NCBI GenBank assembly: GCA_002897675.1
Contig: BDSU01000011.1
Location: 124,001-188,000 of the forward strand
DNA length: 64,000 nucleotides
Reading direction: 5' to 3'
Source: a bacterium BMS3Abin02
GTDB lineage: Bacteria; Actinomycetota; Acidimicrobiia; Spongiisociales; UBA4744
Numbering within the stretch: position 1 is the first letter of the stretch; every line of letters begins with the position of its first letter. Below, piece by piece: positions 57,670 through 64,000 of this stretch. A program made the position numbers and the translations under genes. The notes under the pieces were generated by a model that saw only the letters and a program-made list of their open reading frames with translations, had not been told where the DNA came from and ran no database searches.

Positions 57670-60332
57670 TTGATGGCTTCGACGACGAGGAAGATCGGGA
57701 TCGCGACGGCGAGCATGAGCAGCCAGTCCTCCCAGCGAAGCGGAACGGTGTGGAGCACCTTCTGCAGGAACGGAACGTAGACGGCCGCCACCTGTGAGCC
57801 GACGGTGATCACCCAGGCGCCGAGCACCCACGGGTTCGTCCAGAAGCCGATCCTGTGCAGGGGTCGGCGCAGCGACCGGAAGTTGAAGACGTTCATCTTC
57901 TCCAGCAGGATGATGCCGGTGAACGCCACCGTCTGGGCGGTGGCGATCGCCTCGGGGCTGCGCCCCAGCGTCGCGAGATAGTGGTGGAAGAGCCATAGGG
58001 TCCCGACGCCGATGTAGCCCCCGAGTCCGAGGAGAAGCGCGGCGCCGGTCTTGTTCAGGATCGGTTCTCTGGCTCCTCTCGGTGGCTGTTCCATGAGATC
58101 TTTCGATCCCGGTTCGAGACCGAGGGCGACGGCGGTCATGCCGTCGGTAACGAGGTTCATCCACAGGATCTGGACGGGGAGCAGGATGAGCGGTCCCTTC
58201 AGCAGGATGTTGACGAAGACGGCGACGACCTCTCCGGTGTTCGAGGAAAGGAGGTATCGAACGAACTTCTGGATGTTGTCGTACTGGCGACGCCCCTCTT
58301 CCACAGCCCCGACGATCGAAGCGAAGTTGTCGTCGGTCAGCACCATGTCGGACGCGGCTTTGGCCACGTCGGTGCCGCGCAGGCCCATCGCGATGCCGAT
58401 GTCGGCCTTCTTCAGGGCGGGGGCGTCGTTCACGCCGTCGCCCGTCATCGCCACGATGTTTCCCTGGGCCTGGAGGTGGGCGACGATCCGCAGCTTGTGT
58501 TCGGGGGTCGTCCGGGCGAACAGGATGTCGTGCGTGAGGAGCTCGTCGAGAGCCCCGTCGTCCATCGTGTCGAGTTCGCCACCGGTCACGGCGCGTTCGA
58601 CGTGCATGCCGACGTTTCGGCCGATCGCGATCGCCGTCTCCGGTGCGTCGCCGGTGATCATGATCGGGCGGACTCCCGCCTCACGCGCCAATGCAATGGC
58701 GGCGGGCACCTCGGGCCGAGGCGGATCGATGATCCCGACGACACCGAGCAACGTCAGGTCGCTCTCGATCTTGTCCTCGTCCAGTTCGATGTTGGTCGGC
58801 AACACCCTGCGTGCGAGAGCGAGGGTGCGCAGACCCTGTCCGGCGAGGGACCGGTATGCATCTTCGAAGGTGGTTCGATCGTCATCGGTGAGGTTCCGCT
58901 CAGTCGTGCCTTCGAGGATCCGGGTGGCGCGCGAGAGGATCACCTCGGGGGCACCTTTTGTGAAGGCGATGAGCCCTTCAGGCCGGCGTGCCACGACCGT
59001 CATGCGCTTGCGGGCCGAGTTGAACGAGAACTCGGTGACACCCGCGTCGCCGTCGTCCGAAGCCTGCCAGGCCTTGTATGCGGCAACGACGAGGGCCGCC
59101 TCGGTCGGTTCACCGACCTGTCGCCACCCGGTTTCGGTCTTGGTGACTCGGGCGTGGTTGCAGAGCAGGCCGGTTTCGAGGAGGGCGAGCAGGTCCGGTC
59201 TGGTCCGGTGGTCGAGCTTCTGCCCGTCGACCGTGAAGTGCCCTTTCGGGTCGTAGCCGACGCCGGTGACCTGCACGGGACCTGCCGGCATCCAGATCCG
59301 TGTCACCGTCATCTCGTTCTTGGTCAGGGTTCCGGTCTTGTCCGTACAGATCACCGTCGCCGACCCGAGCGCCTCGGCGGCCTGAAGGCGGCGAAGGAGG
59401 GCATGACGTCTGACCATCGCCCTGATCCCGAGTGCGAGGGTGATCGTAACGACTGCGGGGAGACCTTCGGGCACGACGGCGACGGCGAGGGATACACCGG
59501 TGAGGAACATCTCGAGGAGGGGTTTGCCCAGCAAGACGCCCACGAGGGCGACGGCGGCGGAGATGGCGATCGAGATGACACCGAGCTGTTTGCCGAGCAC
59601 CGCCAGCTTACGTTGCAGCGGTGTCGGTTCCTGGCCGAGGCTCTGGGTGAGCTCCGCGATCTTGCCGAATACCGTGGCCATGCCGGTGGCGACGACGACG
59701 CCGAGCGCCCTGCCGTTCGTCACATTGGTGCCCATCCACACCATGGGGGTGCGCTCCGCAAGCTGTGTGTCGCCTGGCACGGGGCCCGTGTCCTTGTGCA
59801 CGGACCCCGACTCGCCGGTGAGTGCCGACTCGTCGACCTTGAGGTTGAGGCTTTCGACCAGGCGGAGGTCGGCGGGGACCTGGTCGCCGATCTCGAGCGT
59901 GACGAGATCGCCCGGGACGAGATCGATCCTGTCGATCTCCATCGGTTGTCCGGCCCTGGTCACGCTGCAGGTCGGTGAGAGCATGCTGCGAAGCGCTTCG
60001 AGCGCCTGTTCGGCCTTCCACTCCTGAACGAACCCGAGCGCGCCGTTGAGCACAACGATGACAAGGATCGTGACGGCGTCCGCGATTTCGCCGACCGCGA
60101 AGGAGACCGCGGCGGCGATGAGGAGGATGATGATGAGCACATCGGTGAACTGGCGTGCAAGCACCTGATATCGGCGTGCGGCGGGGACTTCTCGGATGCG
60201 GTTCGCCCCGTGCTGCTCGAGGCGGGCGCCCGCCTCGGCATGGCCGAGGCCATCTCGCTCGTTGGTGTCGAGCCGGGCAACGGCCTCCGTGACAGAGATG
60301 GCGTGCCAGTCGGCCGTTGTCCTTGCGTCCAT
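57624..60332 (-). CDS. Calcium-type P-type ATPase (P2A-like)
   Basis: This 902-residue cation pump has DKTGTLTKNEMTV with phosphorylated Asp near residue 331, the actuator loop DESALTGES near 180, the membrane-site VAVVPEGLPAVVT (PEGLP, the Ca2+-ATPase M4 signature), KGAPEVIL in the nucleotide domain, DPPRPEV and the hinge MTGDGVNDAPALKKADIG. It has the N-terminal cation-ATPase domain and about ten membrane helices. Ca2+ export is likely, Mn2+ is possible. The ATG at 60332 has TAACCT 10 nt upstream. The final 14 codons and TGA come from palindrome E. Confidence 0.93.
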   Translation of the reverse strand: MDARTTADWHAISVTEAVARLDTNERDGLGHAEAGARLEQHGANRIREVPAARRYQVLARQFTDVLIIILLIAAAVSFAVGEIADAVTILVIVVLNGALGFVQEWKAEQALEALRSMLSPTCSVTRAGQPMEIDRIDLVPGDLVTLEIGDQVPADLRLVESLNLKVDESALTGESGSVHKDTGPVPGDTQLAERTPMVWMGTNVTNGRALGVVVATGMATVFGKIAELTQSLGQEPTPLQRKLAVLGKQLGVISIAISAAVALVGVLLGKPLLEMFLTGVSLAVAVVPEGLPAVVTITLALGIRAMVRRHALLRRLQAAEALGSATVICTDKTGTLTKNEMTVTRIWMPAGPVQVTGVGYDPKGHFTVDGQKLDHRTRPDLLALLETGLLCNHARVTKTETGWRQVGEPTEAALVVAAYKAWQASDDGDAGVTEFSFNSARKRMTVVARRPEGLIAFTKGAPEVILSRATRILEGTTERNLTDDDRTTFEDAYRSLAGQGLRTLALARRVLPTNIELDEDKIESDLTLLGVVGIIDPPRPEVPAAIALAREAGVRPIMITGDAPETAIAIGRNVGMHVERAVTGGELDTMDDGALDELLTHDILFARTTPEHKLRIVAHLQAQGNIVAMTGDGVNDAPALKKADIGIAMGLRGTDVAKAASDMVLTDDNFASIVGAVEEGRRQYDNIQKFVRYLLSSNTGEVVAVFVNILLKGPLILLPVQILWMNLVTDGMTAVALGLEPGSKDLMEQPPRGAREPILNKTGAALLLGLGGYIGVGTLWLFHHYLATLGRSPEAIATAQTVAFTGIILLEKMNVFNFRSLRRPLHRIGFWTNPWVLGAWVITVGSQVAAVYVPFLQKVLHTVPLRWEDWLLMLAVAIPIFLVVEAIKILRTQGSQLRSAHP

Positions 60333-60342
60333 GCGGTGCCGC

Positions 60343-60348
60343 AGGTTA
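60343..60348 (-). promoter_or_regulatory. Putative leaderless -10 element (P-type ATPase)
   Basis: TAACCT on the minus strand ends 10 nt before the ATG at 60332, with no Shine-Dalgarno in between. Confidence 0.4.
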
Positions 60349-60465
60349 GTGGTTGTCGACGGCAGCTCGGTGAGGGCCAGATTCCCGCAGCACAGGACGA
60401 TGGGCCGCTTGACGTGCACACGACGGGCGTTGTGGGCCGAGGGCGACTCGGGGGCTCGAGTACCG

Positions 60466-60471
60466 TAGAGT
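60466..60471 (+). promoter_or_regulatory. Putative leaderless -10 element (membrane protein)
   Basis: TAGAGT ends 8 nt before the GTG at 60480, with TACCGT directly in front of it. No Shine-Dalgarno is present. Confidence 0.45.
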
Positions 60472-60479
60472 CTCCTCTC

Positions 60480-61394
60480 GTGAACGCTGCCCGTCTCCTC
60501 AGAAGAACAGTGGCAATCGGGGCGCTCGGCGCCATCTCGGTCGTGTACTCGGAGGCGCTCTTCTGGGCGCGATGGAGACCCGACGACAGTGTGGGCGGGT
60601 ATCTGGTCACGTGGGCCGCCTACAGCCTGGTCGCGTACCTCACGCTGACGGCGATCGAACACTTCGGCGTTCGCGGTGTGCTCGGCATTGCTCTCGCCGG
60701 AGCGGTCTTTGGCTGGCTCGTCGAGGGAGCCGTGGCGGTGACTCTCTACGAAGACCTTCCGTGGAGCATCTCGTGGACCCCGCTCGCGTGGCATGGACTG
60801 TTCACCGTTGTCTTCGGTTGGTTCCTCGTTCCTCGAGCACTTGCCGCTTGGCCGCTGCGGCGGCTGGTCCGGTGGTCCGTTCTGGTCGGGGCGGTATGGG
60901 GTATCTGGGCGATCACCTGGAGAGCGCAAGACGGCTCTTGGACGCCGATCTCGTCGTTTGGCTTCTTTGCGTTCGGCGCGGCCGCGGTGCTTGTCCTGGG
61001 GTATGTCCTGTGGCAGCGGGTGTACGTGCCGGTGCGTCCTCAACGCTGGCTGGTTCTTGCCGCGACAACTCTGCTCGCCCTGGCCGCAGCGATCCAGGTG
61101 GGAGCGATCGTCGTGGTGCTGCCCGTGCTGGTCGGTGTGGTGGTCGTCGTCATGAAGACCGGGCAGGGGAAGTTCGACGGATCCGAGCTCGTACCTGAGG
61201 AGCCCATCCGGCCGTCCGCGTTGACGGCGCCGCCGATCGCCGCAGCGACGGCACTGGTCGTCTACGCGGCGCTGCAGTCCGCGAACGTCGTCTCCAACAC
61301 CGCTGCGGTGTTCTACCTGCTCACCATGCCGGGGGGCTTCGTCGTTCTGATCGCGGCCATATCACGGGTACTCAAAGGGATGAAGGTGCCCTGA
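60480..61394 (+). CDS. Polytopic membrane protein of unknown function
   Basis: This 304-residue protein begins at a GTG immediately downstream of a -10-like element, so it is probably leaderless. About nine to ten hydrophobic segments are present, including AIGALGAISVVYSEALFW, YLVTWAAYSLVAYLTLTAI, VLGIALAGAVFGWLVEGAV, LVRWSVLVGAVWGIWAITW, PQRWLVLAATTLLALAAAI and GAIVVVLPVLVGVVVVVM. No transporter or enzyme motif is recognisable. It is divergent from the Ca2+ ATPase gene and precedes the GHKL ATPase by 51 bp; a functional link is unproven. Confidence 0.75.
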   Translation: MNAARLLRRTVAIGALGAISVVYSEALFWARWRPDDSVGGYLVTWAAYSLVAYLTLTAIEHFGVRGVLGIALAGAVFGWLVEGAVAVTLYEDLPWSISWTPLAWHGLFTVVFGWFLVPRALAAWPLRRLVRWSVLVGAVWGIWAITWRAQDGSWTPISSFGFFAFGAAAVLVLGYVLWQRVYVPVRPQRWLVLAATTLLALAAAIQVGAIVVVLPVLVGVVVVVMKTGQGKFDGSELVPEEPIRPSALTAPPIAAATALVVYAALQSANVVSNTAAVFYLLTMPGGFVVLIAAISRVLKGMKVP

Positions 61395-61445
61395 GCGTTC
61401 TCTGCCTGGACGCTCATGTGGCGCCTATCATCTGCGAGGATTCAG

Positions 61446-62987
61446 ATGTCCGATCACACACAAGGAATCAAGAAGGACGTCGCAGAGGTCAAGTTCCTCG
61501 TTCACGACCTTCGCGTCGAACGGTTCATCGACGAGGTCATCCACTTCCACGTCGGACTGGACACCGATCTGGAGTTGTACGGGATCAAGGACCTCGACCT
61601 GCCGACAGGCAAGGACCTCCTCGCCCTCCGAGCGAGAGCCGCCAAGCTGCGTACCGCCTACAACGAATACGGCGACGCGGTGCGGGGCTTTGCGGATCCG
61701 TCGGTGGTGCTTGCGGTCGGCAACGAGTACATCCGCTCGATCCACAGTCTCTGCGAACTGATCCTGCATCCTCTCTGGAGCCACATCGAAGAGGCGATGG
61801 CTCTCCTTCCCGGCGAATCCAGGACCGTGCGGTCGCGAAGCCACTACCGAAACACGATCCGTTGGCTGTGCGGTGTGTATTACCGGATCGAGCACTTCTG
61901 GGCGGAGCTGAGGGATGAAGATGTCAGCGAGGTCTTCGACGTGGCGGGGGACATCGAGGACTACGTGCGCAACGTGGTCTACGGGTATGTGACCGAAAAG
62001 AGCTCTGCGCGTGTCGAATTGGAGGTCGGGAGCCTCGACCCTGCCGTCGTGAGCGGCAACCGGTTCAGATTCCGGCGCATGTACTTCAACCTCATCATGA
62101 ACGCCGTCGATGCGATGGCGGACAAGAAGCTCGGGCTGATTCGCATCGACGAGCGGACCGATGGCGACGAGATCGTGCTGACCGTTCGCGACGACGGATC
62201 AGGCATGACCCCTGACAAGGTTCGTCAGCTCCTCACCGATCGCGAGACCCTCGACGGTGAGTTGCACTCGCTCGGATTCGTGTTCGTTCGCCAGACGGTT
62301 GCCGACTTCGGCGGACGCGTGTCCATCGACAGTGAACTCGGAGAGGGCACGACGGTCACGGTTCGGCTCCCATACATGAAGGGAGCGGCGATTCCTCCCC
62401 GCAGAGGATCCTTCTGCAAGGAGTACGACATCGCGTCGGTCGAAGAGGAGCGGGCGGCGACACATCCTTCCGTGAAGCCGGTTCCGGTCGGCCGGGACAC
62501 CGAAGGGACGTGCGGATACGAGATCTATTCCGACTACAAGCAGTCGGACTCGGAGTTCCCCGGATGCATCTTTGCGATCGCCATCGCCGAGGACGGGCGT
62601 CTCGAGCTGTTTTCACACAAGCCTTATGAACGGTTCTGGAACATCGGACACGAGGATCTGCTGCCGATGTTCTATGAGGCCACGGTGCGCGGGCGTCTCG
62701 AGGACGACGACGATCACAATCCGGTTGTGATCCTCAAAGGGCCCCAGAGCATCACGGAGTACTTCGATCTCAAGGAGATCCCCGCGGATGACCGAGGCGC
62801 CGAAGAGTTCACGCGGATGGTGCACGATGAGCTGATCCGAATTGCTCGCCGGTTGATCGGCACCGGTCTTCCGGCGGCACTCGAAGTGCAGGTGGCCGGC
62901 CTCTCGAAGTTCTTTCCGGAAGTCACCGAGCCCGAACCATTCCCCCTGGCAACACTGGCCGGCCGGCGGCTGACGACCGAAGGCTGA
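61446..62987 (+). CDS. GHKL (HATPase) protein with unassigned C-terminal domain
   Basis: This 513-residue soluble protein has an N-terminal helical region (DVAEVKFLVHDLRVERFIDEV) that includes an HDLR motif resembling a phospho-accepting H box but not followed by the usual NPL/TPL. A HATPase domain follows with N box LIMNAVDAM near residue 214, G1 DDGSGM near 248, G2 LGFVFVRQ and GEGTTVTVRLP. After it come about 170 residues of unrecognised sequence (YEIYSDYKQSDSEFPGCIF... LEVQVAGLSKFFPEV). The ATG at 61446 has GAGGA 6 nt upstream. It may be an orphan histidine kinase or a GHKL signalling protein. Confidence 0.8.
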   Translation: MSDHTQGIKKDVAEVKFLVHDLRVERFIDEVIHFHVGLDTDLELYGIKDLDLPTGKDLLALRARAAKLRTAYNEYGDAVRGFADPSVVLAVGNEYIRSIHSLCELILHPLWSHIEEAMALLPGESRTVRSRSHYRNTIRWLCGVYYRIEHFWAELRDEDVSEVFDVAGDIEDYVRNVVYGYVTEKSSARVELEVGSLDPAVVSGNRFRFRRMYFNLIMNAVDAMADKKLGLIRIDERTDGDEIVLTVRDDGSGMTPDKVRQLLTDRETLDGELHSLGFVFVRQTVADFGGRVSIDSELGEGTTVTVRLPYMKGAAIPPRRGSFCKEYDIASVEEERAATHPSVKPVPVGRDTEGTCGYEIYSDYKQSDSEFPGCIFAIAIAEDGRLELFSHKPYERFWNIGHEDLLPMFYEATVRGRLEDDDDHNPVVILKGPQSITEYFDLKEIPADDRGAEEFTRMVHDELIRIARRLIGTGLPAALEVQVAGLSKFFPEVTEPEPFPLATLAGRRLTTEG

Positions 62988-63044
62988 GCCACCTCTTCTC
63001 TTCCCCCCTGCGAGGGGAAGGATGAGGTGGACTCGTTCTTCTCT

Positions 63045-63163
63045 TTCCTTCCCCCTCAGGGGGAAGTGCCGAGTCTTCGAGGCGATGGGGGTGTACCGGG
63101 ACCGGCGCAGCCGGAGCCAGACCCCTCAGGGGGAAGTGCCGAGTCTTCGAGGCGATGGGGGTG
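63045..63163. repeat. Dispersed palindromic repeat, long blocks
   Basis: Two copies of CCCCTCAGGGGGAAGTGCCG followed by AGTCTTCGAGGCGATGGGGG are separated by TACCGGGACCGGCGCAGCC and GGAGCCAGA. Together they form the near-exact reverse complement of the 1497-1659 blocks at the other end of the window. Confidence 0.85.
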
Positions 63164-63178
63164 TGTGAAGAGTCTCTA

Positions 63179-63385
63179 CCCCATCGGCCTCGGCCAAAGC
63201 TCCGAGGCCACTTCCCCTGCGAGGGGAAGGAAAGAGCCCCATCGACCTCGGCCAAGACCCGGAGGCCACTTCCCCTGCGAGGGGAAGGAAAGAGCCCCAT
63301 CGGCCTCGGCCAAGACCCGGAGGCCACTTCCCCTGCGAGGGGAAGGAAAGAGCCCCATCGGCCTCGGCCAAAGCTCCGAGGCCGC
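63179..63385. repeat. 58-bp tandem repeat array (about 3.6 copies)
   Basis: Copies begin at 63179, 63237, 63295 and 63353 (partial), each exactly 58 bp. Each has two palindromes: GCCTCGGCCAAG with CCGGAGGC, and CTTCCCCTGCGAGGGGAAG. Copies differ by few bases. The unit is the reverse complement of the core at 12955-13020. Confidence 0.92.
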
Positions 63386-63401
63386 TGGGGGAGCGGCCTG
63401 C

Positions 63402-64000
63402 TCAGAGCAGATGCTCGTATTGCTCCAACGATTCGGGATTGACGAGAGCGTCCTTGTTGGTGACCGGCTGTCGCGCGAGTGCGCTGCGGACGGCCTTCTC
63501 GACCTTCTTGCCGCTGATCGTGTAAGGGATCGCGTCCACGGCGAAGATGTACCTGGGGACGTGGCGCGGGGAGGTCTCGGAGCGGATCCTGTCCCTGATG
63601 GCGCGTTCCAGCACGTCGTCGAGGGTCACACCGTCCGCGAGTTTGACGCAGAGGACCACCTCGACGTTGTCGGAGGTCTGATGGCCGACCACGATCGAGT
63701 CATCGATCTCCGGCATGGGTTCGACCGCCCGGTAGATCTCGGCCGTTCCGATTCGCACGCCGGAAGGGTTGAGGGTCGTGTCCGACCGACCGTAGATGAT
63801 CACGCCGCCCTGTGGGCGAATCTCGATGAAATCGCCATGCGTCCAGACCCCCGGATACTTCTCGAAGTATGCGGAGCGGTAGCGTTTCCCGTCGGGATCT
63901 TTCCAGAACGACACGGGCATCGACGGAAACGGTCGGGTGCACACGAGCTCGCCCTTGCGGCCGATGTGGGGTTTCCCCTCCTCGTCCCAGGACTCCACGG
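63402..64000 (-). CDS. Acetoacetyl-CoA synthetase, C-terminal part (partial)
   Basis: This is the 3' part of an ANL-superfamily acyl-CoA ligase on the minus strand; its start lies beyond the window edge. The segments KRYRSAYFEKYPGVWTHGDFI and GRSDTTLNPSGVRIGTAEIYRAVE fit acetoacetate-CoA ligases (AacS), and the C-terminal lysine is in AIPYTISGKKVEKAVR, which takes part in the adenylation half-reaction and can be acetylated. It activates acetoacetate to acetoacetyl-CoA with ATP. Acetyl-CoA synthetase is less likely given the RSAYFEKYPG signature. It ends just after the tandem repeat array. Confidence 0.9.
   Translation of the reverse strand, partial: VESWDEEGKPHIGRKGELVCTRPFPSMPVSFWKDPDGKRYRSAYFEKYPGVWTHGDFIEIRPQGGVIIYGRSDTTLNPSGVRIGTAEIYRAVEPMPEIDDSIVVGHQTSDNVEVVLCVKLADGVTLDDVLERAIRDRIRSETSPRHVPRYIFAVDAIPYTISGKKVEKAVRSALARQPVTNKDALVNPESLEQYEHLL

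Larger units (their letters stand above)
62988..63401. other. Repeat-filled intergenic region
   Basis: This 414-bp gap between two convergent genes contains only repeats: a GGGGAAG palindrome at about 63001-63021, two long blocks (63045-63163) and the 58-bp tandem array. No gene is seen. Confidence 0.8.

Noticed and set aside
60333-61043. N-terminal extension of the P-type ATPase frame upstream of 60332
   Set aside because: The added residues are Arg/Asp/Gly-rich, have no family similarity and overlap the divergent membrane-protein gene.
63179-63385. The 58-bp array considered as a CRISPR
   Set aside because: The units are contiguous with an exact 58-bp period and no unique spacers, and no cas genes are near.

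Overview
This 64 kb window is a high-GC, gene-dense bacterial chromosome segment that looks actinobacterial, probably from a deep lineage such as Acidimicrobiia or a relative (inference). The evidence is a DUF3263/LytR_C pair, a DUF222-HNH (13E12-type) protein, the proteasome activator Bpa with a C-terminal GQYL, a DUF501 gene next to enolase and FtsB, a WS/DGAT acyltransferase, a Tad pilus operon with GTG starts, and many apparently leaderless genes. There are no phage genes, transposases, rRNA genes or CRISPR arrays. Three tRNA genes are present: Thr-TGT, Arg-CCT and Leu-TAA.

Layout. 1-3.5 kb: 3' end of cysS, rlmB, a repeat island, tRNA-Thr, DUF3263, LytR_C and a membrane protein. 3.5-10.7 kb: a PerM-type permease, then a complete branched-chain amino-acid ABC operon (livJ-H-M-G-F) with leader and intercistronic hairpins. 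10.7-13.2 kb: an AlaX-type editing protein, a CvpA-CAP fusion and a small unknown. 13.2-17.5 kb (minus): WS/DGAT, ornithine cyclodeaminase, an FAD amine oxidase, DUF998 and tRNA-Arg. 17.7-20.6 kb: DUF222-HNH, a SHOCT protein, arsM and arsR. 20.7-24.2 kb: two tandem ABC-2 ATPase/permease pairs. 24.2-33.4 kb: HAD phosphatase, NYN-LOTUS protein, glutamate dehydrogenase, ClC channel, a small SH3-like protein, a multi-PAS histidine kinase and Bpa. 33.5-40.8 kb: an excisionase/BldC-like regulator, an unknown, and a translationally coupled Tad/Flp pilus operon with a 55-residue prepilin. 40.9-47.2 kb: rplY, pth, glpK, uspA, tnaA, pgsA and an epimerase. 47.5-55.5 kb: mfd, a PpiC lipoprotein, mazG, eno, a FtsB/DivIC protein and DUF501. 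55.5-64 kb: HIT protein, tRNA-Leu, methyltransferase, PEBP protein, Ca2+-type P-ATPase, a polytopic membrane protein, an unusual GHKL ATPase, a tandem repeat array, and the 3' end of an acetoacetyl-CoA synthetase gene.

The most distinctive signal is non-coding. Intergenic gaps repeatedly hold palindromic elements: two related long hairpins at 56.1 and 57.6 kb with a compensated stem change, a family of GGGGAAG palindromes that forms a 58-bp tandem array at 63.2 kb and recurs at 1.4 and 13.0 kb, and isolated 12-15 bp inverted repeats at 33.4, 45.6 and 47.3 kb. Some elements run into genes and supply stop codons or C-terminal codons. A second genome-style feature is a TANNNT hexamer 6-10 nt upstream of many start codons, consistent with leaderless transcription. 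No clearly new multi-gene defence or biosynthetic system was found. The best candidates for new biology are the palindrome family, the LivM N-terminal membrane module, the NYN-LOTUS protein, and the GHKL ATPase with an unassigned C-terminal domain.
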